Shown: positions 1 through 13,508 of the stretch, piece by piece
Position numbering within the stretch: the first letter of the stretch is position 1
Layout of the letters: each line of letters begins with the position of its first letter
Assembly: GCA_009792885.1 (NCBI GenBank)
Contig: WMCF01000068.1
Span: 508,061 to 572,060, forward strand
DNA length: 64,000 nucleotides
From: Eremophila alpestris peregrina
Taxonomy: Eukaryota; Chordata; Aves; Passeriformes; Alaudidae
Direction of reading: 5' to 3'
Program-made: the position numbers and the translations under genes
Notes under the pieces: model-generated
Databases searched by the model: none
Told to the model about the DNA's origin: nothing
The model's input: the letters and a program-made list of their open reading frames with translations, nothing else

Positions 1-2584
1 GCTGTAAGGCATCCTTTGGGGACTTGTGCAAGAATCTTACAAGGGTTGAGAATGGAGGCTGCTGAAAGCTGGTTACTAAAAGGCTGCTTTTATATCTTGA
101 TCCTCCCATATGCCATGAACTACATGAAAACATTCAGGAATAATGAAGCCAAATGATGGTGCATATCTTAAGGCACAGAAAAATCTTGGTAATACTTCAT
201 CTAATTATGATTCTCCAGCTCAGAGTGCTGAATTATACTATTTTACTTCCTATAATAGCAGCTTGTTATGCAGTGTGAAAATGTTGAGTTTGGTGACTAC
301 AGCTGTGAAGTGAAAATTAAAACAGTATTCAAGTAGAAGTAGTTGTGAGTGTTCTTTTGTCTTGGTATCTGAAGGTCGAATCACAGTTCTTGAATCAGAG
401 CTGACAATGGTTTTTATTCTCCCCTAAAAAAGAAAGTCACAGATTAAAAAACTGAAAAAATTAAATTTCATTTTGGTAAGTAGCTAAAAATTCATTTATA
501 CATGAACTAAAGATTTTTTTTAATATAATTTTAATAACAATGAATTTTTGTCTTCTACTTGCACTAAAAAGGATAAAAAAGCAGCTTGCTCTGCTCTTTA
601 TGGACAGGATAGGTTCAGTTCTCAGGTGTACTACAGTAGGCTTGAACTTTTAGTGTTTAGTGTTGCCTCATCTTGAAGGGGTAACATAGAAGGAGTACAA
701 CTTTGGATACTTTTTACAATCCCTGTAAAAAGAATTTTTACTCAATCTAACAGCAACTTTTTTGAACGTTCCTGTTTTCTAATCAGATTTGGGTACAAAA
801 ATGGTTGGGTTTCCCCTGTGGTTTAAAGTTGACAGAATGACATTTGTAATGCCTCTGAGAAGCCACTATGGTTTTATTCCTGTTCCCCTTGGCATTTCAA
901 GTTTGGTTGCAAAAATCAGCATTACATAAGTATTAGGAGACAAGTGTTTTGTGATCATGACCTGAGTCATTTCTGATTTCCACAGATTGCACAGATTAAT
1001 TTAAACTTCAGTAATTCTGCTGATAATTCATTTCCAGCCTTCTAAGCTATGTTCATGCTCCAGGCCTAGAAGGAGAAAGAAGTGCTGATATTACAATCAC
1101 TCAGGTCAGCCAATTTAAGTAAGATTCCAGTGTAATATAGCTGCTCCTCAGTTCAGTATTTGTATGCTGTTTCTATTCTCATTTGATACTTAAACCTTCA
1201 AAGTGAAGACCTGAAAATGCTGAGTAATTAAGGGATCTGGAGATACTGGGCACTGTTGAGACACTGAAAGAGGTTACCCAGAGTTAATTGTGGATGCCCC
1301 ATCCCTTGAAGTGTTCAAGACTCTTGAATTTCATTTGTGCCCTTATTTTGCTGGGCTGGTTAGCAAAATGTGATATTTATCACATTTTCAGCAGTGCCAT
1401 GTGAACTGAGTCATGTAAGTATTACACTCTTCAATCTCAGAAAAACCAATATCTTTGAGTCAGTCAATGTTGTAGGAAGAATTTTAACTGGTTCTGCATT
1501 TGCTGCTGTTCTGAAGATGCAGAAACAGTCTGACTTTATTGCAAAGGGACTGCCTCCAGCATGCTTTTTGCAATCTGCCAGACAGACTTTTTGAGAAGCC
1601 ATATTACAATGGTTAGTTCCAGAATATTAGTAGCTTTTATCCATTATTGTAAATATGAGTTACTTATATGTTTGCCAGCAGAGACAAGTTGCACTAATAA
1701 GTAACTTTCTGACCAGTAACACTGTGATCTTATAATCTCAGTTAAGAAATACCTTTGTTTTTTGTCTGTATGCATTGCCTAGTTCAAATTAGTCTTGCAC
1801 ATCATAAGCTAAAAAAAGCTTATACAAATACATTCTCTTTGCTGGAAGCAGAAATGTAGTCAGTGTATGTAAGTAGAGCTACCATGTCATTAATCCAGGC
1901 ACCAATAAAATTAATTGCAGAACAGGTTCCAGGATTGGGCATTAAACATATTTTATTTTCATACCTTACTGCAAACATCTTTATAAATTTGAGCTTTTAA
2001 ATTTGCTTGCACATTTGCTTGCTTTTATTCAAGCTTTTATCATGTGAATGGAAGGCCCCAGCTGTGTGTATCAGTCTTCTGCAGTCTGATTGCTAGTGTC
2101 CTTGTTATTTTCTGTCCAGACAACATCAGCTCTCTTCAGGTACACATTAAATACACATTAAATACCAACTGCTTATTATTTTAATACTATTACATGGTGT
2201 CTGCTAAGCATTTGTATGGCAGCACTGTGATGTCAACAGCTATCCTTTTTATAAACCATGAACTCTAGTCTCTTTTTCTTTAAGGCTTTATGACATTGGT
2301 AGATTGATATGTTATTAAAATAAAAAACAAAAAACCTGATGTTTGAGGGAAAATGAGTTTCTAAAGTGTGGCAATGACTCCAAAGGAGCCTGAGTCACCA
2401 TTTGTGTGTGGGCTATGCAGGCCCTGTTGATGGATGGTGCACTCAGGCAATGGCTGAATGTTTTTTTCAGGGAATTGTAGGGACTGTGGTACTTTCAGTT
2501 CTTGGAAGACTTTGTGACTGTAAGAGCCAGGAGCAAACCTATTTCACCCTCATTTATTACTCTTTGTAACTAATATTCCTCCTG
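1..2584. other. Intergenic sequence
   Basis: AT-rich, with a diverged CR1 piece at 1247-1330. I see no coding exon, RNA gene or promoter. Confidence 0.6.
1247..1330 (+). mobile_element. CR1 LINE fragment, short and diverged
   Basis: It matches the CR1 3' region phrases 'gaggttacccagag', 'gtggatgccccatccc' and 'gaagtgttcaag' in the right order. The terminal ATTCTATGA repeats are missing. It is old and inactive. Confidence 0.6.
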
Positions 2585-3350
2585 CCACGCGCCCTGCGCA
2601 GCCACTTGCTCACACCTCAGCTCAAAACAGGGATAAAATGGCATTAAAATCTTCCTGGGTCCAGATAAACCATTCCTGCCATATTTCCTCCTCTTTTCCC
2701 CTAAATTCCTCTCTGCCAAGTGGCATTTTTCCCTTTTTTTAGATGTGTTTGAGGAGAGCCGGCCTAGGGCAGCTGCGGGAGCCAGGTGGGAGCCCCCTGG
2801 TGCCCACAGAGCTCCTGAGGGACCTCACACGGAGCCATTTTGAGAGCCCTCACCGAGGGTGTGCTGCTGAAGGGGTGGAAAAATCGCTGGGTTTAATGAA
2901 ACCTGGAGCCGGGGAACAGCACCAGAACTGTCAGCAAAGCCTAAACCTGGGGAAGGTGCTGGGAAAATGGGGTTTTTCCTTGTGCAGTGAGTGCTTCAGG
3001 AGGGATAGGCGCCTGGAGATCAGCCGGCTGGAGAGCTGACCTCAGAAAAGGCACCGACAAACAAAAACCCGGCTTCTCTTTGACGAGGGTGATAAAAAGC
3101 TGATGGTTCCTGATGGGTGTTATCCAGGACAGCTGTGACAGCCTGCCCTGCTCCCCTCAGAGACAGATCCCAGGGAATTACCTGTGGAGAAACAAGGGCT
3201 GATGGTGTGCTTAAGGACTGGGGAGCTTCCTGAATATGGACGCTTTCTGGGAAGGCTGAGATCGCTTCCCAATATCTTTTAAAAAGAGGAATGGCCCAGC
3301 AACACTTCATGAGGGAGTTGTGACAGGAAGACCCCCAACCCACACCCCTC
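2585..3350. other. GC- and CpG-richer patch, no gene recognised
   Basis: Compared with its AT-rich surroundings this stretch keeps many CpG sites ('cacgcgccctgcgcag', 'agccggcc', 'gagccgggg', 'aggcgcctgg'). Open frames of 98 and 107 codons exist on opposite strands but match nothing I know. It could be an enhancer, a promoter of an unannotated RNA, or simply GC-rich DNA. Confidence 0.4.
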
Positions 3351-6300
3351 GAAGTCTCCTCAGGAGTGGTTTGAGGCTACGAACATGTATGGGATAGACT
3401 GAGGATTGACCCACGGCTCTTCCATCATCACCTGTGCTGCAGTCCATGAGATGACTCCAAAAAGTAAGTTTTAATACATTTATTTGCACCAGCACTGTGC
3501 TTGCTAAGCAGGTAGTTGTGTGACGTGGCTGTCTATGCCAGCTTTTTTTATATTTTTTTGCTTTCCATTGCTTCATTTTTAAGCCAGCAAGGAAATATTT
3601 TTCCTGTAACTAACAAAGGTAGGACAAATTCTTCATTTGATTTTGCATACCTTAACCTTAGTATGCGGCATTTCTTCTTTAGGATTGTCAGCAGAGGTGA
3701 GGAAAGGAAAATTAGATTTTTAGTTTTTACTTGAGTTCTTTTGGGGTAATAAATCGTGATCCTAGGAAGCTTGTCCTAAAATTGCCTGTCCCTGTATCAT
3801 TGAAGCATCATCAAGTTGTGATCAGCATTGCACTGACTTCCATGCTTTGTGTTTGACCCGGATATCTTTGCTGAATCAGGTTTTGAATTGTCCTATCATG
3901 ATACTTTACGTGTAAACGTGAATTTGTCCAAAAATTATTCTGTTTTGTTCCATAAATTGCTTGGGCTGGTCAGTCAGATGTATTAATGTTCTACAGCTGG
4001 GAACATTTCTTTGAAAGCTGTTTTCAGCTGAAACATGGTTATTCAGGTAGTAGCTAAGACAGCTGAAGATGTCCTTGCTGTTTCTTACCTTTGAAATTAA
4101 ATAATTAGAAGAATTTAATACAAAATGCTTAGAAAGTGAACTTGAACCCTATATTGAATAACTCAGTCTCTTTTTATTTTCTTGGTATAGTGTCAGCCTT
4201 TCCAAATAAAGAACTCATCTCCAAAGCAAAGCAACAGAAAAATTATTTTAAATTCTAATAACAAAAACTGCTGTGGAAAACCCTCCTTTGGGTACTGAAA
4301 TATTATAGCATCAAATAAAATTTTTAAAAGCAGTATGCACTTGATGTCTTTGTGAATGTAAAATCCCTTCAAGGAGTTCTTTATATGGGTGGTTCACAGA
4401 AGAGAAGAATTCTGAGGGGAGTGTAAGTGCACATGTGCTGGTTTTAGGTGTTAAGAAGAACTGTTGCATCTGTTTAATCAAAATGGCTGCGAAATGAAAA
4501 CTTTCTAAAACTGCATATGAAACAGCAGATGTCACTCCAGTTTTTAGTTGGGCCCAGGGAAGGATTTGCTTCACTGCAAGAATAACTCACGCACGGCATT
4601 ATTGCTTATGTTTAATATAGTGTGTTAAGGAATAGGTGGAATACATCACAGAATTTCTGAGATTGCTGGAGTAATGCTGTTTCTGGACTGCCTCCATTTA
4701 GAGCTGTGTCTGTTGGCATGGGGTGGAACCAGTTCATGAAGAGCTGAGGGCAATGAGCAGCAGTGCATGCATTATGCATGGGGTATGTTTAAGACAGTGG
4801 GGTTCTCTGTTAACTGAGAAGAATATATAGTTGCATGGCTGATCTAAGTGTTTTAAGATTGTATTATAATTAAGTTTATTTTAAGTGAACTACAGCATAT
4901 ACTCTGAAGTAGCAGTTCGTTTCAGTGTTCACATTTTTGTCATAACAGTTGTTAAATGCATATTAAATTCGTGCAGTAGCCCAGAATAAAAGTTTCAAGT
5001 TTCTTGAAGTAGTGCTGATTGAAGGAGGCACGTATTGTATGATTTTATATGTACTATGTGTTGCAAAGTTTAGGCCAAAAATCTCATGGCAAGGTGGCAA
5101 AATGAGTTTCCTGAACACAAAAAGTAGCACAAGCATCCACAAATGCCAAAGTAGGGTCTGTGAGTACTCAATGCAGTCTTAAGAATGTGGTTTTGGTTGG
5201 GTTTGCACACTGGGAGAGGATCTAAAACCTCCCTTGCTTTTGGCCCTAAAGACACTAGAGTAGTAAGCATGATTATTTCTGTATTATAGGTTACTTCTAG
5301 TTGTTTAAAACTATTACTTACAGGCATAAAATAATCCAGAACTACATCTGTCTGAATCTAGTACTTGTAAAGAAAGGAAGATAAAGTTGTTTTTACAACA
5401 GAGGAAGGAAAGAAAAAAAGTTTTATGATATCAAAATGCATTTTAGGGGAAAAAAGACTAATTGTACCTCTGAAAAAAAGCAAAGTGAGTTTCCATTTTG
5501 CTGACAGACATTTTATTTGAAGCTTTGGATAGTGAGAAGTGTTGCAGGTAGTTATCTTTGTAACAGATTAATATGAAATGTCTCTTGAATGTGCATCCCA
5601 GCCTTACAAGGATGACCTGCAATATTGAAGAATAGGGATTTATTTGCTATGATGCTTTGGTCATACCTAGCAGTTGCTGCAAGGTGCCAGGCAGGTGATA
5701 TAAAAGGTCTCAAAATAAAATACTTATTTATATTTATAGCTTGAGATAGAGAATATTTGCCAGCCTAAATGATGTCTGGGCATGGTGACTGGCAAAGCCA
5801 GCAGTAATTGTAAAGCACAAAATCAATTCCATAGCTGTAACAAATACAGTTTAAAAAACAGCCATGAAACATAGAGGAGAATGGATTTGGAGCCACAGGC
5901 CAAGAGATTATTTCTCTGCAGGGTGGAAAGAAAACACTCAATTTTATCATAATTGTGCAGTAAGGCTCCCTGAATAGAGAATTAGATTGATGTTTCCAGG
6001 TAGTAAAACATAGAGTTGTTTGGCAAGGACATTGTGGTCTTAAGTGTGTGTGAGTAGTAGCAAGAATACCTGGACAAAAAGTCAGTTTATTGAATATATA
6101 AGCTTGAACTTTATTGGGTAAAGATGGGCAAACTCTGTCCCACATGCTTGTCACTTGTGTTCATTAATGTTTAATCAGGAATTGATCTGAATTTCTAGCC
6201 AGACATGCTCTCAACAGTTGTCACAGGAACAAAAGATTGGCTCTGCCCGGGCCTCTGGCTATGGCAGAAGTTCCAGCTGAACAAGATGTTTATCTCCATT

Positions 6301-9300
6301 AGGGGCAAGTGACTTAGATGAGAACTTGTGCCATAATGAAACACCCAGAAGCAGGAACTCTGTGCTTCAGCCTCTTCCTGGCAGGATCCTCAGGGACACG
6401 TTGGTAATGAATAGAGTTGACGAAATTATCTCAGCAGAAGGTTCTTGGTGTGATGAATCTGAAGGTCTGTGTGGTTCTGGTTATTGTCAGAGTGAGGCAG
6501 GCTGTGCTCTGCCTGCCGACCTCAAAAGGAGAACCTGGAGGTTTTGTAGTGCCTGTCTTCCAAAGAGCTCCAGCCAGATGGTGAGTGTGGGATCTGCTGC
6601 CTTCCCAGAGACTGCACAAACACTCACTGCTTTCTCCTGGCCTTGAACAGTGTGCCAGCAGCTTGTTGTCATAGTGCTGAGCACTCAGCTTAGCTTGGAG
6701 GAGCTGGAGTTGATGAAATTCTGTCCTTTTCAAAGAGCAGTGTGCTTATTTTTATTGTGATTGCCTGTGTTAAATGGTGGGATTACAGGGACTTGTAAGG
6801 TAAGAAAACATGAGAATCTGCTTTTATTCCAATTTTTTAAAATTGGAATATTCAAAATTTGGGCCAGATCCTAGAAATGTCTGTTTCTTTTTTGGTCTGG
6901 AGTATGAAAAGTTGTCATTTCCCCATCACCATGTTGAACATTTGGTCTGTTTTTTGACACCATTTCAATACAGGAAGAACAAAATAAGATACAGGCCAAA
7001 AAGACCATTTTCTCTGCCCTCAAAAGATAGGAGTGATGATGAGACACAAAGTAAGCACACTCTCAGCTGAGATACAATTATCTTTATTCTCTACAGTGGC
7101 CTTTTAAGTGCTGAGGGAAGAACAGCAAGAACTCTTCTGGACTGCTCTTTTAGTTTCTAGCAATCAGCAATTTAAGGACTTCTGGGTCAGGCTGCATCTG
7201 GATTGTCAGTTTTAATGGACACTGATAGGACAATTTCTCAGTAATACCTAAATGGGAGTTTCTTTAGGTTTGCCTTTATTTGGAGGAACCAAACTCTTGC
7301 CCAGAAGAAAAGAAGGGGACAAAATAAATGTGCTGAATTGAAATTTCAGATAATGAAGGAGTATGTCTAGGAGTGAGCCTTTTTGAGTTTTAAGAGCAGT
7401 GACTAAAAACCATGGGGAAGTACTGATGTGGCAGGATGAGATCCTAAAGTGTGTATATGGACTGTCTCTGAGTCCCTGGGTCACACTTTAGTGACTGTTT
7501 CAGTCTTTGTTTTGGTCAGAAGAATATGAGATCATGAAGGTCACTTGTATCTGTGTTGGGGACAGAGCAGAGAGCTGAGCTGGAGAGCCAGAGGGATTTA
7601 TTGCATGAAAGCAGGGAAAGAAAGATGGGCATGACCTGTTCTTGAGTTCTCTAGGTGTCCCTGTTCTGCCCACCCAGGCTCAATGCCATTTCTTCTAGAG
7701 CTCCCAGCATCAGATGGTAAGTCATAATGCAAATTATTTAATAATAAAAAAGAGAATTACAGGTGAAGTTACCCAGGGCACTTTATAGTGGATGTGCTCC
7801 AGACTGGGGTTATTCTGTAATAGCAAATATTTAAAGTGTTTTATCTTCCTGATGTCTAAAGGGTCCCATTGCTCTGAGTAAACCGGTGCAGTGGGTTGTT
7901 ACAAGCATGCAAAACACAGATTAAAAAAATCCAACAGCAAAGCACAGCTTAGGCTGGACAAACCACCAGTGATGGAGTAGTGACCTCTGTGGCAGGAGCA
8001 GCCTTGAATCATTCATAATGGGAGTGCCAGTAGTAAGAGACCACAAACTGAACTGGAGCCTTATGAGAGGAAGACTTATTTTATTTTACTATGTTTATTT
8101 CTGGGTTTTATTTAAAAAAAGGAAACAAAAAATATTCTTCAGCCAGAACTGTGTGCATATAAAAGAAAAGGGGCCCAGTGAGGATCACTTAGATAATCCC
8201 TATAACAGAGCAGGTGTGGGGAGATATGGGTTAGAAAAGGAGGCATAATTTAGGATGCTGTAGGTCACACCTTAGGTGGGAAGAAGTGATATTAGATCTT
8301 TTAGAGTCCTAAACTCACATCTTGCCTACAGAGGGCCTGAAGTGTTCTACTTTACATCATTTACATTATGTCCTTATTAATGAAAGAATAAGTGTTTGAT
8401 ATGGGCATTTGGGATTTGGCAGCTTTATATCATAGTTCTCCTATACTTGTGTGTGCAGTTAATACTGAAGTCTACACTGCAGTAAAGGTTGAAACCTTTG
8501 AGAAGCCCTTGATATCGAGGATGAGAGATTCCATTCTTCTAGACTTGTCTACAATTTGCAAAAGAAGTTTAGAGAAAGCATTACAGAGAAAATCTGTGCC
8601 TTTTTCTGAGTTTATGCCTGGAGAAACTATGCAAATCAAAGAAAAGATTTGCTGCTCTGCTTTTGTTCCCTCTGCTGTTTGTATCCTTTAACACTTTTGT
8701 CAGCTGCAGATGGGCAATAAGTGAAGGACAGAGAAAGTGACAGGTGTTCAATCCTTCCAAACCCTATCTCGTTTTAGTAAAATAAATTTTTAAAAAATAG
8801 AATTTGAAGAATTTGGTTGCTATGATAAAGCTAAGCCATTAATGACTCTGGCTTCCTGCAATGCTGTCATGGGACTGCCTTGGTAAGGCAAGCACCTCAG
8901 TCCCAGTCCTTCTGTTTAATTTGCACAAAATGCTTGTAAAATTTGGAATGTTGGTAAAGTTGGGTTGCAAAGATATGTTTCTCTTGGTACTGTACATACC
9001 TATTTCCAGAGCAACTTAGGCCTTAGTGTTTCTTCCTTAATCCCAATGCACCAGTGAAACACTTGAGTATTGCTTATATTGGTAATATTAAATGTACAGA
9101 ACACAGCTGTTGAACTTGGGTTCTCTAAATAATTTAGTTCTGGCTGGTGGGTGGGAATAGTGAGACCAAAGAGGTCAGAACCCCAGTGCTCTGGCCTGTC
9201 CCTGTGCTTTCATTGCTGAGCTCCAGCAGTTTAACCCACAGCCCTTTAATGCACTAAAGCAATACTGAGTTATAAACTGGGGATTTCAGTAGCTAATTTG

Positions 9301-10070
9301 TAGATGTTTCAATCCAGTGTGTAGTGGGTGTGGGTCAGCTGTTGAACACGTCTTTGAGCCATTTTCCATGCCAGCAGTCAGTCTGTCCTTCATCTTTCCA
9401 GTTATCTCCTTTGGAATAAACAATTCTGTTCTCAGGGAGCTTTTTTGCTTTGCTGGTTTGTTTTGGCCAAAGACTGCTTTTGGAAAAGAGGAGTCAGAGC
9501 AGAATAAAGTCAGTTTTAAGCAAACCAAAATGACACTGTAATATTTTGCACTGATATTCAGCTGTTGGCTGTCTGTGTGGTACACAGTGCTCCAAGGAAG
9601 ATCTAGCCTGGATAAACAAGGGAGGTAAAGCTGGAGAGCTTTTCTTACTGAAAGCTGTTTATTTGGAGCTATATTTATAACTGTTTTCTTTAATAAATAC
9701 CTCTGTTTAGGAGGTACTGTTACACCATATGTTTCAACAAATCTCATCTCAAGCAAGTCCTGATGGATGAAAAACATTTTATGAAATGTCTAGTCTGTTG
9801 GGTTTTTTGCCTGAAAAGGGTAAAAGTAATATATGAAGTCATGCACAGTGTATCCAGATGTTCTTCCAAGATCTACCCAAAAAGCATGAATTTCTGATAG
9901 TTTTAAAAGCAGAGAAGATAGAAATGCACTGCACTGATCTGTCCAGTATGAATGCAAATAGCTCTTTCCATAATGATGGTGTAGTGTGAGTTCCATCTTT
10001 TTTTCCTAAGGTCAGGTGAGTCTGCTGCTTTTGGATGACAGGTGCTGTTTCTTTCACTCATAGTTTTGTA
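3351..10070. other. Intergenic sequence
   Basis: Unique AT-rich DNA with the palindrome at 6825-6850. The longest open frame is 163 codons at 9286-9777 (minus) and has no recognisable domain. No exons supported. Confidence 0.6.
6825..6850. repeat. Near-perfect palindrome, 12-bp arms
   Basis: The arms 'tattccaatttt' and 'aaaattggaata' are exact reverse complements with a 2-nt spacer. It lies in AT-rich intergenic DNA and has no other known role. Confidence 0.8.
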
Positions 10071-10200
10071 TCAAGGACAGGTTGGATGGGGCTCTGAGCA
10101 GCCTGGTTTAGTGGAAGATGGCTCTACCCATGCCAGGGGAGATGGAATCAGATGGTCCTTAAGGTCCCTTCCAACCTAAACCATTCTGTGATTCTATGAG
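10071..10200 (+). mobile_element. CR1 LINE 3' end
   Basis: It shows the sequence typical of avian CR1 3' ends: 'ggttggatggggctctgagcag', then 'ggtcccttccaacc', and the terminal 'attctgtgattctatga' tail. It is strongly 5'-truncated, so it has no coding capacity. Confidence 0.93.
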
Positions 10201-10302
10201 TGTTCAATGCTTCTGTCATATGCAGGATAATAATTCAGCCTTGGAGCAGTGCCACATAACATGCAGCATCTGACTACTCCTGGCTCAAGCAAATCAGGAA
10301 AC

Positions 10303-10633
10303 GGAATCATGGCATGGTTTGGGTTGGAGGGGCCCTAAAGCTCATCTAGTTCCAATCCCACTGCTGTGGATGCACAGGGATGCCACCCACTAGATTGAGT
10401 TTGCTCAAGAACCCCTTCTAATTTGGTCTTGAATGTTTTCAGGGATGGGGCATCCACAACCTTTTCTAGGCAACCTATTCCAGTGTCTCACCACCCTCAC
10501 AGTAAAGAATTTCTTCTTAACATCTAATCTAAACCTATTCTCTGTCAGCTGGAAGCCATTCCTCCTTGTCCTGTGCCACTATAAGGTCTGCTTGGAGCCT
10601 TCTCCAGTCTGGACAGCAACCCACCTCATGTAA
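10303..10633 (-). mobile_element. CR1 LINE 3' end, inverted, internally deleted
   Basis: In reverse orientation it begins 'aatcatggcatggtttggg' and continues through 'gggatggggcatccacaac' and 'cctcacagtaaagaatttc' to 'cactataaggtctgcttgg', as in CR1. The part around 10578-10590 jumps relative to the CR1 consensus I know, suggesting an internal deletion. It faces the copy at 10071-10200 tail to tail. Confidence 0.93.
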
Positions 10634-13491
10634 CCCATTGTTTGTTCTCTGTTTTCAAATGTGTGTTTCCATAATAAAAAAGTGTGGGCTCACTTCAATA
10701 GGTGCTTGTTACTGTGGTTCAACAGTTCTATATTTGTATGTTGATCACAAAGACAGTAGCTGGTCATGGACTCCGAGTCCCATCAGAACTACCTCATATT
10801 GAGTCATTTTGATCTGTATTTCACAGGTAAAGTGACTGTGCCTTTACAGCCAAAGGGACACAATCTACAAAAGGCTCCAGCCATTATCTTTGTGAAAGAA
10901 ACAGCAGCTTTCAGATATCTGCACTCGTCACAAACTGGTTCAAAGCAAAAACCACCAGTCATCTCTGGTAGTCATCCCGTGGTAGGCTTGTGGTTTTCTA
11001 ACTGCTTCCCTCCCACTCACAGCTCCCTGTGCTGTGACTCAGCTGCAGGAATGCTTCTGTGCCTGGCCTAGAGCTACACGTGTCACTGTGCTGTTGTCAA
11101 TCCACATCCAGGCACTGCTCTTGGTTCTGATAGATTTTGGTTCCTTGGTGTGAGCTCTGAGCTCTGCACAAGCTCCTGCTCATCCTGAGCCTTCTGTGAA
11201 AGGGAAGGTGTTGGCTGTTTTGTCCTTGCTGAGCTTCCTGTGTGCTCCAGCCTCTCTGCTGGCTGACTGGCTGTCCCTACTGGTTTTTCTTGTAGCTAGC
11301 AGAGCCAGAAACACATAGTTTCATCTGGAAAAAATAAGCACTCTGTCTCTCCAAGTTCTTCCATGTTTTCTCTATGTGCACTTCTCCTTTGCCAGTGGTG
11401 CTGGGGTGTCTTATTCCTGTAGCCAAACCTGTACTTGGGTATCTTTATTGTTTCCTGTATCAGTGTATTGTGTCAGCAGAATCTCATTGGAAAAAGAAGA
11501 AAAGTGTCTTTATATTTTCCCTGCATAGTTTCTTCCACAAGGTTTATTAATTGAATATGGGAGTCTTGAGGGCAGAATTGACAAAAGTCAACTGTTAAAT
11601 CAGCTCTCAGAATTCAATGCTATAATCAATAACCTGCTTGCTAAAAGAAAAAATTCTGGGGAAAAATATATTTTTGTTACTGAAGTGTTCTTGTAATGAA
11701 AACAGGGGAGTTTTGCACAAAGAAGAAAATAAAGTAAAACAAAATAGCAAAGTCCTTTTTGTTGCTGCTGTTTAGTAACACAGAGTCAATGAATGTTTAA
11801 CATAAAAGGAAATACAGATAAGATTAAAGTAATCATTAACTAAACCAGCTTCACTGCAGGAACTTGATTGGATCCATTTTGAGACTATTGCATTGTGATA
11901 TCTGCCTCTGCAGACTGTGCCTGGTTAAAATACTGTGAAGCACTACTCGATCACCCAAGGATATGAGGAAAATGGGATTACTGCAGGGCTTTTGAGGAAA
12001 AGATCTGGTGCTCTGTAATTTTGAGTGTTTAGATACTTTGAGTGGGCTCATTAAATTAGAGGTTGCTTAATAAAGAAAGAGCACTAAGTGGCTGCCTAAA
12101 ATGACTATCTAGCACTTACAAGGATTTTTAAGAAATATATTCCATAGGTGTATTTGAAGGTAATGGAAAGTTTTGGTATAATTCTGTTTAAAATTCAAGT
12201 AAGAAACCTGTGGAGAACAGAACTGTATGGAACTAGAAGGAATATCAGGTATTGCAGGACACAGAATTGCTTTTACCTTTCACAGGACTCCTTAATGTGC
12301 TTGGTCAAGTAGTTGATCAAGAAAGTTCCAGGCTTAGCCAGCCAAAACAAGGATGGGTTTGTTTGCTGGAGATCAAAAATACCAAAGTAACATCTGCTAA
12401 AGTCTGTGCTATTGAGTTTTGTTGCATTATTCTACCTTAAAATATGAAATATTTTAATACAGCATTTTCATAAACACAGGGGGAATTCTCTGTTCAGAGT
12501 GCTGTGCACAAAGACACAAAATTCCTTGGCTTGCATCCTCAGGAATACAAAAACTTATGAGCAATCACAGAATAAATTACCAGGAATTCTGGCCCTGTGC
12601 TTTGTTGGAGAAATAGCTTTTGAGCATTCTTCAGTCTGTATTTCTTACAACTGGTTACCAATGTTGCTTCTGCTTTCTATCCAGATTAATCCAACCTTTT
12701 AAAGTAAAATTTTCCAAAATTCTCTTTGTCAGTGATCCTGTCCACTGCAGTGACCTTCCTAATTTTAATAAAATTGCTCTATTTTGCTTTCATATATGTA
12801 CATGTCTAAAAATGTACATAAATGTTTTAGGTTTTTTTTTTCTTGCTTGGAGCTCTAGTCAAGAGCAGCAGTGATCAGGAAATGTTAATCTTTAGTTGAA
12901 TAAAAATCATGTCTTCAGAGAACTGAATTTGTTAATCTGATCAAAATGTGATCTTTTGGACATAGTTGGATCATAAATAAGGTCTTCCTTTATTTGTGTG
13001 CTTGTGCAACCTATAGAATTATAGTAAAGATACTGTATGTGGAACAGAGGATAAATGCAGGCATCACACAGCAAGAAACTTGTCCTGATTTCCTGGTTTT
13101 CAGATAATCTGTAACCATAGTTGCTAAATACACGTATATTCATGCCTATTTCCTGATCCTGAGTGTCCTCTGGGTTGTTAGAGTGTGCATAAAGAGCTAC
13201 AAGCCGTTGCACCTTTTGATAATGGTTCTATTGTATATCTGTTTTGTGTTCTTTATAGACTGTGGTGCAAGTTTCCATTCTTTTTGCCTGGGAAGTCTGG
13301 AGTACTCATCTACTGCAGTGTTAAATAATCAAGTATAATGATTTAACTTGGCAGATACACAGAATTTAAGATTTCTGTTTTGAAGCAGTAGAAATAGGCA
13401 TTCCTATACTTCCTGCAAAAAAAAATTCCGTGAGCTTGGCTTCTTCCTGCAGTTACAAACACTTGGAGTCCCAGTTTTCAGTTTAAAAATT

Positions 13492-13508
13492 AAAAAAAAA
13501 AAAAAAAA
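13492..13508. repeat. A17 run
   Basis: A short homopolymer in intergenic sequence after 'gtttaaaaatt', with no associated element seen. Confidence 0.9.
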
